Source: Streptomyces sp. NBC_00236 (GTDB taxonomy: Bacteria; Actinomycetota; Actinomycetes; Streptomycetales; Streptomycetaceae). Taken from it: a DNA stretch of 64,000 nt. Each line of letters begins with the position of its first letter. Positions within the stretch are counted from its first letter, which is position 1. Under the pieces are notes generated by a model. That model made no database searches. It worked only from the letters and a program-made list of their open reading frames with translations, and was not told the origin of the DNA. Of the stretch, positions 52,000 through 59,979 are shown one piece after another. The stretch lies in NCBI RefSeq assembly GCF_036195045.1, contig NZ_CP108100.1, positions 3,968,001 to 4,032,000 of the forward strand, given 5' to 3'. The translations under genes and the position numbers were made by a program.

Positions 52000-52956
52000 T
52001 CACATTCCGTGGACGGCGGGCACGGTGCCGAGGCGGCCGGCCTGGAAGTCCTCGAAGGCCTGCTTGAGTTCGGCCTGGCTGTTCATCACGAACGGTCCGT
52101 AGTGCGCCATCGGCTCCCGGATGGGACGGCCGCCGAGCAGCACGACCTCCAGGTCCGGGGTGTTCCCGTCCTGCTGCTCGTCCGCGCGGACGGTCAGCGA
52201 GGACCCGGCTCCGAAGACCGCGGTCTGGCCCATGTGGACGGGACGGCGCTCCTCACCGACGGTGCCGCGGCCGGCGAGCACGTACGCGAGGCCGTTGAAG
52301 TCCTCGCGCCAGGGCAGCGTCACCTCGGCGCCGGGGCGCACGGTGGCGTGGATCATCGTGATGGGGGTGTGGGTGACTCCCGGGCCCTCGTGGCCGTCGA
52401 GCTCGCCCGCGATCACCCGGAGCAGCGCGCCGCCGTCGGGGGAGGCGAGCAGCTGGACCTGGCCGCCGCGGATGTCCTGGTAGCGCGGGGCCATCATCTT
52501 GTCGGCCTTGGGCAGGTTCACCCAGAGCTGGAGGCCGTGGAAGAGGCCGCCCGACATGACGAGGGACTCCGGCGGCGCCTCGATGTGGAGCAGCCCCGAT
52601 CCGGCCGTCATCCACTGGGTGTCACCGTTCTGGATGGTGCCGCCGCCCCCGTTGGAGTCCTGGTGGACGAAGGTGCCGTCGATCAGGTAGGTCACGGTCT
52701 CGAAGCCGCGGTGGGGGTGCCACGGAGTGCCCTTCGGCTCTCCTGCGGCGTACTCCACCTCACCCATCTGGTCCATCATGATGAACGGGTCGAGGTGCTT
52801 GTAGTTGATCCCCGCGAAGGCGCGGCGGACCGGGAAGCCCTCGCCCTCGAACCCGCTCGGCGCCGTGGTCACGGCGAGCACGGGACGGGCCGCGGCGTCG
52901 CCGGCGGCGGCGACCTTGGGCAGGGTCAGCGGGTTTTCGACGGTCACTGCGGGCAT
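52000..52956 (-). CDS. Pirin family protein
   Basis: 318 residues, a bicupin. The N-terminal cupin carries the metal-binding HPHRGFETVTYLIDG (two His) and SNGGGGTIQNGDTQWM, then a second cupin domain in the C-terminal half. Pirins bind Fe/Ni/Zn and may have quercetinase activity or a regulatory role. ATG 52956 follows GGAGG by 8 bases. It lies upstream of the AI-2E gene on the same strand. Confidence 0.88.
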   Translation of the reverse strand: MPAVTVENPLTLPKVAAAGDAAARPVLAVTTAPSGFEGEGFPVRRAFAGINYKHLDPFIMMDQMGEVEYAAGEPKGTPWHPHRGFETVTYLIDGTFVHQDSNGGGGTIQNGDTQWMTAGSGLLHIEAPPESLVMSGGLFHGLQLWVNLPKADKMMAPRYQDIRGGQVQLLASPDGGALLRVIAGELDGHEGPGVTHTPITMIHATVRPGAEVTLPWREDFNGLAYVLAGRGTVGEERRPVHMGQTAVFGAGSSLTVRADEQQDGNTPDLEVVLLGGRPIREPMAHYGPFVMNSQAELKQAFEDFQAGRLGTVPAVHGM

Positions 52957-53097
52957 GGGAGCCACCTCCGGGGGACTGTTCTGGAACCAATTTAGTTGAA
53001 TGGTGAACATCCCGCAAGGCGCCATCCATTCCCGCGCGGTCCGGAGCGGCGGAATCCCCGGTCCGGAGCGACGAAAACCCCGCCGGAGCAGCAGAAA

Positions 53098-53128
53098 GGG
53101 GCCCGTACCGCCCAGCGGCACGGACCCC
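53098..53128 (-). terminator. Terminator of the sseB-like gene
   Basis: On the minus strand GGGGTCCGTGCCG (53128-53116), a 5-base loop, CGGTACGGGCCCC (53110-53098) and then TTTCT. It lies 18 bases after the SseB stop; two mispairs are G:U type. Confidence 0.7.
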
Positions 53129-53145
53129 CTCCCGACGGCCTGCGA

Positions 53146-53586
53146 TCAGCCGTACATGCGGCGCATCGCGAAGTCGACCATCTGCTCCACGGCCTTGGCG
53201 TCGAAGACCATGCGGTGCTCGCCCTCCATGTCCAGGACGAAGCCGTAGCCGGTGGGCAGCAGATCGATCACCTCGGCCCCGGTGATCACGAAGTACTTGG
53301 ACTCCTTGCCCGCGTACAGCCTCAGCTCCTTGAGCGTGGTGAACATCGGGATCACGGGCTGCTGGGTGTTGTGCAGCGCGAGAAAGCCCGGATTGTCACC
53401 GCGCGGGCAGTAGACCTTCGACGTCGCGAAGATCTGCTGGAAGTCCTCGGCGGCCAGCGAGCCGGTCGTGAAGGCCCGTACCGCGTCGCCCAGCGAGGGC
53501 GGCGAGGGTTCGGGATACAGCGGCTGCTCGCCGTAGCCGCCACCCATCGGCTGCTGTGCGCCCTGGTTCTGGTCGTAGCCGTACAT
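53146..53586 (-). CDS. SseB family protein
   Basis: 146 residues. A Gln/Gly/Tyr-rich disordered N-terminus (MYGYDQNQGAQQP) precedes an SseB-like domain (about 30-146), with FLALHNTQQPVIPMFTTLKE and FVLDMEGEHRMVFDAK. SseB-like proteins are small and cytoplasmic, often of unknown role; the name derives from an E. coli serine sensitivity factor. ATG 53586 was chosen because the longer frame has a non-homologous N-terminus. It is divergent from the acyl-CoA dehydrogenase gene. Confidence 0.75.
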   Translation of the reverse strand: MYGYDQNQGAQQPMGGGYGEQPLYPEPSPPSLGDAVRAFTTGSLAAEDFQQIFATSKVYCPRGDNPGFLALHNTQQPVIPMFTTLKELRLYAGKESKYFVITGAEVIDLLPTGYGFVLDMEGEHRMVFDAKAVEQMVDFAMRRMYG

Positions 53587-53736
53587 GGAGCAAAGAGTAA
53601 TCGGACACATCCGGCCCTTGAGGGGTTGCGTCTTATTACTGACGGGTAGCATCATCGTAGAGGTCAGCTGATACGTCCGGGCCACCCCTGCACACGGGGC
53701 GCTGCGCGCCACTGCTATTGATTACGGAGCCTTCCC

Positions 53737-55563
53737 ATGGGGCACTACAAGTCGAATCTCCGCGACATCGAGTTCAACCTCTTCGAGGTCCTCGGGCGCG
53801 ACAAGCTGTACGGCACCGGACCGTTCGCGGAGATGGACGTCGAGACCGCGAAGAGCATCCTCGACGAGGTCACCCGCCTCGCGGAGAACGAGCTCGCCGA
53901 CTCCTACGCCGACGCCGACCGCAACCCCCCGGTCTTCGACCCCGAGACCAACACCGCACCGGTCCCGGACTCCTTCAAGAAGTCGTACCAGGCCTTCATG
54001 GACTCCGAGTACTGGCGTCTCGGCCTCCCCGAGGAGATCGGCGGCACGACCTCGCCCCGCTCCCTGATCTGGGGTTACGCGGAGCTGCTGCTCGGCGCCA
54101 ACCCGGCCGTGTGGATGTACTCCTCCGGCCCGGCGTTCGCCGGCATCCTCTTCGACGAGGGCAACGAGGCGCAGAAGAAGATCGCCGAGATCGCCGTCGA
54201 GAAGCAGTGGGGCTCGACGATGGTGCTGACCGAGCCGGACGCCGGTTCCGACGTCGGCGCGGGCCGCACGAAGGCCGTCGAGCAGGAGGACGGCTCCTGG
54301 CACATCGAGGGCGTGAAGCGCTTCATCACCTCGGGCGAGCACGACATGTCCGAGAACATCATTCACTACGTGCTGGCCCGCCCCGAGGGCGCCGGACCCG
54401 GCACCAAGGGCCTCTCCCTGTTCATGGTCCCGAAGTTCCACTTCGACTGGACCACGGGTGAGCTGGGCGAGCGCAACGGCGTGTACGCGACGAACGTCGA
54501 GCACAAGATGGGCCTCAAGGCGTCCAACACCTGCGAGATGACGTTCGGCGACCAGCACCCCGCCAAGGGCTGGCTGATCGGCGACAAGCACGACGGCATC
54601 CGCCAGATGTTCCGCATCATCGAGTTCGCCCGCATGATGGTCGGCACGAAGGCCATCGCCACGCTCTCCACGGGCTACCTCAACGCGCTGGAGTACGCCA
54701 AGGAGCGCGTCCAGGGCACCGACCTGTCGCAGTTCATGGACAAGACGGCCCCCAAGGTCACCATCACGCACCACCCCGACGTGCGCCGCTCGCTCATGAC
54801 GCAGAAGGCGTACGCCGAGGGCATGCGCTCCCTCGTGCTGTACACCGCCTCCGTCCAGGACGCGATCCAGGAGAAGGAGGCCGCGGGCGAGGACGCGAAG
54901 GCGCTGCACGGCCTCAACGACCTGCTGCTCCCGATCGTGAAGGGCTACGGCTCCGAGAAGTCGTACGAGCAGCTGGCGCAGTCGCTCCAGACGTTCGGCG
55001 GCTCCGGGTACCTCCAGGAGTACCCGATCGAGCAGTACATCCGTGACGCCAAGATCGACACGCTGTACGAGGGCACGACGGCCATCCAGGGCCAGGACTT
55101 CTTCTTCCGGAAGATCGTCCGCGACCAGGGCGCCTCGCTCAACGCGCTCTCCGAGGAGATCAAGAAGTTCCTCGCGGGCGCCCAGGACAACGAGGAGCTG
55201 TCCGGCGCGCTGGACCACCTCGCGAAGGCCGCCGTGGACCTGGAGGCGATCGTCGGCACGATGATCACCGACCTCACCGCGACCGGCGAGGACGTCAAGA
55301 ACATCTACAAGGTCGGCCTCAACTCGACCCGTCTGCTGCTGGCCTCCGGTGACGTCGTCGTCGGCTACCTGCTGCTGAAGGGCGCGGCCGTGGCCGCCGA
55401 GAAGCTGCCGACCGCCTCCCCGAAGGACGTCGCCTTCTACCAGGGCAAGATCGCCGCCGCGAAGTTCTTCGCCGCGAACATCCTGCCGGGCGTCGGTGCC
55501 GAGCGCGCGCTCGCCGAGGCCGTCGACAACTCCCTGATGGAGCTGGACGAGGCCGCGTTCTAG
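53737..55563 (+). CDS. Acyl-CoA dehydrogenase (FadE-type, long form)
   Basis: 608 residues. The N-terminal domain carries the flavin/acyl signature ending [14 protein letters not shown], then a middle beta domain and a C-terminal helical domain. The catalytic Glu is probably in [12 protein letters not shown], and an extra C-terminal acyl-CoA dehydrogenase domain (about 470-600) makes this the longer FadE/AcdH type seen in actinobacteria. It oxidises fatty acyl-CoAs, the first step of beta-oxidation. The chain-length preference is unknown. It starts at ATG 53737 and ends at a hairpin (55592-55627). Confidence 0.93.
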   Translation: MGHYKSNLRDIEFNLFEVLGRDKLYGTGPFAEMDVETAKSILDEVTRLAENELADSYADADRNPPVFDPETNTAPVPDSFKKSYQAFMDSEYWRLGLPEEIGGTTSPRSLIWGYAELLLGANPAVWMYSSGPAFAGILFDEGNEAQKKIAEIAVEKQWGSTMVLTEPDAGSDVGAGRTKAVEQEDGSWHIEGVKRFITSGEHDMSENIIHYVLARPEGAGPGTKGLSLFMVPKFHFDWTTGELGERNGVYATNVEHKMGLKASNTCEMTFGDQHPAKGWLIGDKHDGIRQMFRIIEFARMMVGTKAIATLSTGYLNALEYAKERVQGTDLSQFMDKTAPKVTITHHPDVRRSLMTQKAYAEGMRSLVLYTASVQDAIQEKEAAGEDAKALHGLNDLLLPIVKGYGSEKSYEQLAQSLQTFGGSGYLQEYPIEQYIRDAKIDTLYEGTTAIQGQDFFFRKIVRDQGASLNALSEEIKKFLAGAQDNEELSGALDHLAKAAVDLEAIVGTMITDLTATGEDVKNIYKVGLNSTRLLLASGDVVVGYLLLKGAAVAAEKLPTASPKDVAFYQGKIAAAKFFAANILPGVGAERALAEAVDNSLMELDEAAF

Positions 55564-55591
55564 AAGCTTCCGCCCTCAAGACCGTCACCAC

Positions 55592-55627
55592 GCACCGTCA
55601 CCCGGACACGCTTTCGGGTGGCGGTGC
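55592..55627 (+). terminator. Terminator after the acyl-CoA dehydrogenase gene
   Basis: GCACCGTCACCCG (55592-55604), a 10-base loop, CGGGTGGCGGTGC (55615-55627), with one G:U pair. It starts 28 bases after the stop. Confidence 0.7.
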
Positions 55628-55685
55628 TGTCGTCTGCGCCTTCTTCCCTATGATCGGACCTCGTTGACGAGGGGGAGGCCGGCGC

Positions 55686-56360
55686 ATGAGCCGAGTGGAC
55701 GGGCACAGGTACATACGGGGCGCGGCGGCCGGGGCGGTCCTGTTGCTGCTGGTCGCGGGCTGCGGCAGCGGGGACGACGGCGGCGGAGCCGCGAAGGCGC
55801 TCGGCAAGGCGGAGGTCTCCGCGGTCCTGCCCGACGCGAAGGCCATGCCGGGCTGGCGGACGCAGCTGGAGCCCGATGCCCAGGAGCCGGTCCGGGAGTA
55901 CCCGCCGACGGTCTGCCTGACGAAGGACAAGGCGAAGCGCGCCACGGCCTGCGGCAAGATCACCTACTACGGCGTCGCCGCCTACGTGCGCAAACCCGAC
56001 GTCACCTCGCTCAACTACTGGGTGCTCGCCTACCCGGACGAGAAGACCGCCGACACCGCCTATGACGCCATCGTCGAGTACTACGGCGGCGACCGGGTCG
56101 GCGTGGGCGCGGTGCCGGTGGACATCGGCGAACCGGGCGACGAACGCGAGGCCAACCGCGCCGGGATGGGCACCATGGGCGGGCCCGCCACCATCACCCA
56201 GCTCCGGGTCGGCACGACCGTGCTCGGCATCAGCACCGGGACCCAGGGCAAGAAGGCGGTTTCCGACCAGGAGGTGAAGGAGTTCGCCGCCGTGTTCGCC
56301 GAGCGCGCCCAGCAGGCGCAGAACGGCGAGAAGCCCTCCGCCGCCGTTGCCGGAGGATAG
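55686..56360 (+). CDS. Putative lipoprotein of unknown function
   Basis: 224 residues. The signal peptide ends LLLLVAGC, with the lipidated Cys at 26, followed by a Gly-rich tether. The mature part contains a conserved Cys pair (PTVCL and RATACG) and beta-rich stretches such as GKITYYGVAAYVRK. No known domain was recognised. It sits between acyl-CoA dehydrogenase and the M18 aminopeptidase, all on the same strand but separated by a terminator on the 5' side. Confidence 0.7.
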   Translation: MSRVDGHRYIRGAAAGAVLLLLVAGCGSGDDGGGAAKALGKAEVSAVLPDAKAMPGWRTQLEPDAQEPVREYPPTVCLTKDKAKRATACGKITYYGVAAYVRKPDVTSLNYWVLAYPDEKTADTAYDAIVEYYGGDRVGVGAVPVDIGEPGDEREANRAGMGTMGGPATITQLRVGTTVLGISTGTQGKKAVSDQEVKEFAAVFAERAQQAQNGEKPSAAVAGG

Positions 56361-56420
56361 CGGTGGCCCCGGGGGCACTACGGTGAATCCTCCGGGCCGG
56401 GCCTGGTTAGAGTGAAGAAC

Positions 56421-57719
56421 ATGAGTTCCTCCCTCCGGTTCGACCGCGGCCACACCGACGATCTGATGGCCTTCCTGATGTCCGCCCCCTCCCCGTACCA
56501 CGCCGTGGCGAGCGCCGCGGCGAGGCTGGAGAAGGCCGGCTTCCGGCAGGTCGAGGAGACCGCGGCCTGGGACGGGACGACCGGCGGGAAGTACGTCCTG
56601 CGGGGCGGCGCCATCGTGGCCTGGTACGTGCCGGAGGGCGCCGGGGCGCACACCCCGTTCCGGATCGTCGGCGCGCACACCGACTCCCCGAACCTCCGGG
56701 TGAAGCCGCTGCCCGACACCGGTGTGCACGGCTGGCGGCAGGTCGCGGTGGAGATCTACGGCGGCACGCTCCTCAACACCTGGCTGGACCGCGACCTCGG
56801 CCTCGCCGGCCGGATCTCGCTGAACGACGGCACGCATCGCCTGGTCGACATCGACCGGCCGCTGCTGCGCGTCCCCCAGCTGGCCGTGCACCTGGACCGG
56901 TCGGCCAACACCGACGGGCTCAAGCTGGACCGCCAGAAGCACATGCAGCCCATCTGGGGGCTCGGTGACGTCGCGGAGGGCGACCTCATCCGCTTCGTCG
57001 CCGAGGAGGCGGGCGTCGACGCCGAGGACGTCACCGGCTGGGACCTGATGACGCACCCCGTCGAGGCGCCGTCCTACCTGGGCCGTGACCGCGAGCTGGT
57101 GGCCGGTCCGCGCATGGACAACCTCCTGTCGGTGCACGCGGCCACCGCGGCGCTCGCCGCCGTCGCCGGGCAGCCCGACGCCGAGATCCCGTACATCCCG
57201 GTACTGGCCGCCTTCGACCACGAGGAGAACGGCTCGCAGTCCGACACCGGCGCGGACGGACCGCTGCTCGGCACGGTCCTGGAGCGCTCGGTGTTCGCCC
57301 GCGGCGGTACGTACGAGGACCGCGCCCGCGCCTTCGCCGGCACCGTCTGCCTCTCCTCGGACACCGGCCACGCGGTCCACCCGAACTACGCGGAGCGTCA
57401 CGACCCGACGCACCACCCGGTCGTCAACGGCGGACCGATCCTCAAGGTCAACGTCAACATGCGGTACGCGACGGACGGCAGCGGCCGGGCCGTGTTCGCG
57501 GCGGCGTGCGAGAAGGCGGGCGTGCCGTGGCAGACGTTCGTCTCCAACAACGCGATGCCCTGCGGGACGACGATCGGCCCGATCACCGCCGCCCGGCACG
57601 GCATCCAGACCGTCGACATCGGCGTGGCCATCCTGTCGATGCACAGCGCCCGTGAGCTGTGCGGCGCCGACGACCCGCATCTGCTGGCCACCGCGCTGGC
57701 GTCGTTCCTGGCGGGCTGA
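56421..57719 (+). CDS. M18 family aminopeptidase
   Basis: 432 residues. It is a cytosolic zinc peptidase with motifs VGAHTDSPNLRVKP (His and Asp metal ligands), DNLLSVHA, FDHEENGSQS (Glu-Glu) and SSDTGHAVHPNY. The C-terminal IGVAILSMHSARELCGADD supplies another ligand His. It removes N-terminal residues (usually acidic) from peptides. It starts at ATG 56421; a GTG at 56412 is also possible. It is followed by a perfect 13-bp terminator shared with GlxA. Confidence 0.92.
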   Translation: MSSSLRFDRGHTDDLMAFLMSAPSPYHAVASAAARLEKAGFRQVEETAAWDGTTGGKYVLRGGAIVAWYVPEGAGAHTPFRIVGAHTDSPNLRVKPLPDTGVHGWRQVAVEIYGGTLLNTWLDRDLGLAGRISLNDGTHRLVDIDRPLLRVPQLAVHLDRSANTDGLKLDRQKHMQPIWGLGDVAEGDLIRFVAEEAGVDAEDVTGWDLMTHPVEAPSYLGRDRELVAGPRMDNLLSVHAATAALAAVAGQPDAEIPYIPVLAAFDHEENGSQSDTGADGPLLGTVLERSVFARGGTYEDRARAFAGTVCLSSDTGHAVHPNYAERHDPTHHPVVNGGPILKVNVNMRYATDGSGRAVFAAACEKAGVPWQTFVSNNAMPCGTTIGPITAARHGIQTVDIGVAILSMHSARELCGADDPHLLATALASFLAG

Positions 57720-57733
57720 CGACACGCTCCGCC

Positions 57734-57764
57734 GGTCCCCCTGCCCCGATCGGGCAGGGGGACC
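57734..57764. terminator. Bidirectional terminator between M18 aminopeptidase and GlxA genes
   Basis: GGTCCCCCTGCCC (57734-57746), 5-base loop, and its exact complement (57752-57764). It lies between convergent stops at 57719 and 57769. Confidence 0.85.
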
Positions 57765-57768
57765 GCTG

Positions 57769-58761
57769 TCATTGCGGGCCTGTCCGGAAGCGGCGGCGGT
57801 ACTCGGTCGGGGTGGTGTCCAGCCTGCGGCGGAACGCCCTGACGAGGGTGTCCACGGTGCCGAACCCGCAGGCGGACGCGACCCGTTCAAGGGTGGCGTC
57901 CGTGGATTCGAGCTGGTTGCGGGCCCTCTCGACGCGGACCGACTCGATGTAGGCGTGCGGCGTCGTGCCGAGTTCGGTCTTGAAGATCCGGGTGAGCTGC
58001 CGGTCTCCGATGTGGCCGTACGCGGCGAGGTCCGCGACGGTGAGCGGTTCGGCGATGTTCCGCATGATGTAGTGCCGCAGGTCCTCGATGCGCCGGGTCG
58101 TGGAGACCTGTTCCAGCGGAACGCTGAACTGGCTCTGCCCGCTCGGCCGCTTCAGGTACATCACGAGCTGCCGGGCGACCCGCAGCGCGACGGCCTCGCC
58201 CAGATCGTCGGCGACGAGGGCGAGCGACAGATCGAGGCAGGCGCTGATCCCCGCGCCGGTCCACACGTCTCCCTCGCGGATGAAGATGGGATCGGCGTCG
58301 ACCTCCACCAGCGGGTGGTCGTCGGCGAGTCGCTGTGCGGTCGACCAGTGCGTGGTCGCCCGCTTGCCGTCGAGGAGTCCCGCGGCGGCGAGGATGTGCG
58401 CGCCGACGCAGACGGACGTGACCCGGCGCGTGCGCCCGGCGAGCGCTTCCACCCGGCGCACCACGGCCGGGTCGGTGAGCGGGTGCACACGCCCCTGCCC
58501 GTCGGTCTCCACCGCTCCGGGCACCAGGAGGGTGTCGATACTCCTCGCCGCCAGGTCGTCGAAGGTGAGGTCGGGGAGGATCCGGACCCCGGCGGACGTG
58601 GTGACGGGGGCAGTCGTCTCGGCGGCCAGGACCACCTCGTAGCCCGCCGCTTCCGCCGCCTCACGGCGCGCGAGGGAGAACACCTCGGGCGGCCCGGTGA
58701 CGTCGAGCAGGTCCACGCCGTCGAAGAGGACGATGACGACCAGCCGGTCAACGGTGCTCAC
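57769..58761 (-). CDS. GlxA family transcriptional regulator (DJ-1/PfpI + AraC HTH)
   Basis: 330 residues. The N-terminal DJ-1/PfpI class-I glutamine amidotransferase-like domain (about 1-200) has VIVLFDGVDLLDVTGPPEVF and a nucleophile-elbow SVCVGAHILAAAG. The C-terminal AraC-type double helix-turn-helix (about 230-325) ends VDTLVRAFRRRLDTTPTEYR. GlxA regulators usually activate nearby genes in response to a small ligand. It is divergent from an isochorismatase-like hydrolase with a shared dyad at 58828-58844, so it probably controls that gene. Confidence 0.9.
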   Translation of the reverse strand: MSTVDRLVVIVLFDGVDLLDVTGPPEVFSLARREAAEAAGYEVVLAAETTAPVTTSAGVRILPDLTFDDLAARSIDTLLVPGAVETDGQGRVHPLTDPAVVRRVEALAGRTRRVTSVCVGAHILAAAGLLDGKRATTHWSTAQRLADDHPLVEVDADPIFIREGDVWTGAGISACLDLSLALVADDLGEAVALRVARQLVMYLKRPSGQSQFSVPLEQVSTTRRIEDLRHYIMRNIAEPLTVADLAAYGHIGDRQLTRIFKTELGTTPHAYIESVRVERARNQLESTDATLERVASACGFGTVDTLVRAFRRRLDTTPTEYRRRFRTGPQ

Positions 58762-58827
58762 GGGCCTCGCGCCTCCTGTTTCCGCTCCAGCCGGGGTGTC
58801 TGTTTCTGCAGGTTAGACGACATTGCC

Positions 58828-58844
58828 GACACGCGGAGCGTGTC
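58828..58844. promoter_or_regulatory. Dyad between GlxA and isochorismatase-like genes
   Basis: GACACGC (58828-58834), GGA, GCGTGTC (58838-58844) form a perfect inverted repeat, flanked by weaker TTAGACGAC and GTCGTAAG half-sites. It lies in the divergent promoter region, 71 bases before ATG 58915. A GlxA-type binding site is inferred, not shown. Confidence 0.5.
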
Positions 58845-58914
58845 TTAGCGTCGTAAGTGCGCCCACCGATCCGGTGGGACCGCGCTCCCCGACCGAAACC
58901 CAGGTGCCACAGTC

Positions 58915-59505
58915 ATGCCCCGAACGACGCTGCGTCAGCTCAACGGCCTCGACGACACCCCCGCGAAGCTCGCCGAATCGACCCTCGTCCTCATCGACTA
59001 CCAGAACACCTACACGACCGGTGTGATGGAACTGGACGGCTGGCAGGCCGCACTCGACGCCGGCGCCCGGCTCCTGGCACGGGCCCGCGAGGCGGGCACG
59101 AAGGTCATCCACGTGATCAACGACGGCGGGGAAGGGTCCGCGTACGACATCCGGGCCGAGATCGGCCGGATCCACCCGGCGGTCGCGCCCGCCGACGGCG
59201 AGACCGTCGTCGTCAAACAGGCACCGGACTCCTTCGTCGGCACCGACCTGGGCGAGCACGTCGACGCCGCGGGCCGGACCGACCTCGTCATCGCCGGGTT
59301 CATGACCCACATGTGCGTCCAGTTCACCGCGCAGGGCGCCTTCCTGCGCGGTAACCGGCCCACCGTCGTGGCCGACGCCTGCGCCACCCGCTCCCTGCCG
59401 GTCGCCGGCCGCGAACTCGACTCCGACCAGGTGCACCAAGGCGCCCTCGCCACCATCACCGACCTGTACGGGGTCGTCGTCCCGACGCAGGAGTCCCTGG
59501 CCTAG
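58915..59505 (+). CDS. Isochorismatase family cysteine hydrolase
   Basis: 196 residues. The catalytic triad of the fold is visible: Asp28 in LVLIDYQNTY, Lys in ETVVVKQAPDSF, and the nucleophile Cys in IAGFMTHMCVQFTA. Such enzymes hydrolyse isochorismate, nicotinamide or related amides; no specific substrate can be assigned. Its divergent GlxA gene suggests ligand-controlled expression. It ends in a short hairpin at 59516-59543. Confidence 0.88.
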   Translation: MPRTTLRQLNGLDDTPAKLAESTLVLIDYQNTYTTGVMELDGWQAALDAGARLLARAREAGTKVIHVINDGGEGSAYDIRAEIGRIHPAVAPADGETVVVKQAPDSFVGTDLGEHVDAAGRTDLVIAGFMTHMCVQFTAQGAFLRGNRPTVVADACATRSLPVAGRELDSDQVHQGALATITDLYGVVVPTQESLA

Positions 59506-59515
59506 CGATATCCGC

Positions 59516-59543
59516 GGCGTCCGGCCCGTCCCACGCGGACGCC
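59516..59543 (+). terminator. Hairpin after the isochorismatase-like gene
   Basis: GGCGTCCG (59516-59523) and CGGACGCC (59536-59543), a perfect 8-bp stem with a 12-base loop, 10 bases after the stop. No U tract. Weak. Confidence 0.5.
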
Positions 59544-59634
59544 CCGGACCGGCGCCGGGGGCATGGCCGTTCCCGGACCGGGTACCCGTCTCGCACACGG
59601 CCCGGAGCTTCCGGCCGTCAAGGAGGCAGAACTC

Positions 59635-59853
59635 ATGGGACTCGGAGGATGCATCATCCTCATCGGTGCAGGGGCGATACTCGCCTTCGCGACCGACTGG
59701 GAAATGGACTCGGTCAACGTCGACATGGTCGGCTGGATCATGATGATCGTCGGCATCATCGGTGTCTTCGTCTACGCGAGCGTGATGCGCCGGCGCCGCA
59801 TGGTCGTGCCGCCCACCACCACCGTGGTGGGTGACGACGAACGGCGGCTGTGA
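59635..59853 (+). CDS. DUF6458 family small membrane protein
   Basis: 72 residues. Two hydrophobic segments, GGCIILIGAGAILAFAT and MVGWIMMIVGIIGVFVYASV, are separated by DWEMDSVNVDM, a charged loop characteristic of DUF6458, and the tail is basic then acidic. The function is unknown. ATG 59635 follows AAGGAGG by 9 bases; a longer frame from 59563 is unlikely. It is followed by a hairpin at 59861-59888. Confidence 0.75.
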   Translation: MGLGGCIILIGAGAILAFATDWEMDSVNVDMVGWIMMIVGIIGVFVYASVMRRRRMVVPPTTTVVGDDERRL

Positions 59854-59860
59854 CCTGCGT

Positions 59861-59888
59861 GGGTGCGCCCCGCCGGGCGGGCGCACCC
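59861..59888 (+). terminator. Hairpin after the DUF6458 gene
   Basis: GGGTGCGCCC (59861-59870) and GGGCGCACCC (59879-59888), a perfect 10-bp stem with an 8-base loop, 8 bases after the stop. Confidence 0.7.
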
Positions 59889-59979
59889 CTTGGCGGACAG
59901 GGCGGAACCCCCGATATTCTGGCCGCTTGTCCGTGACCCGGAACCGGGCGCGTCACGCCCGGGAATGGGAGAGCCGCTC

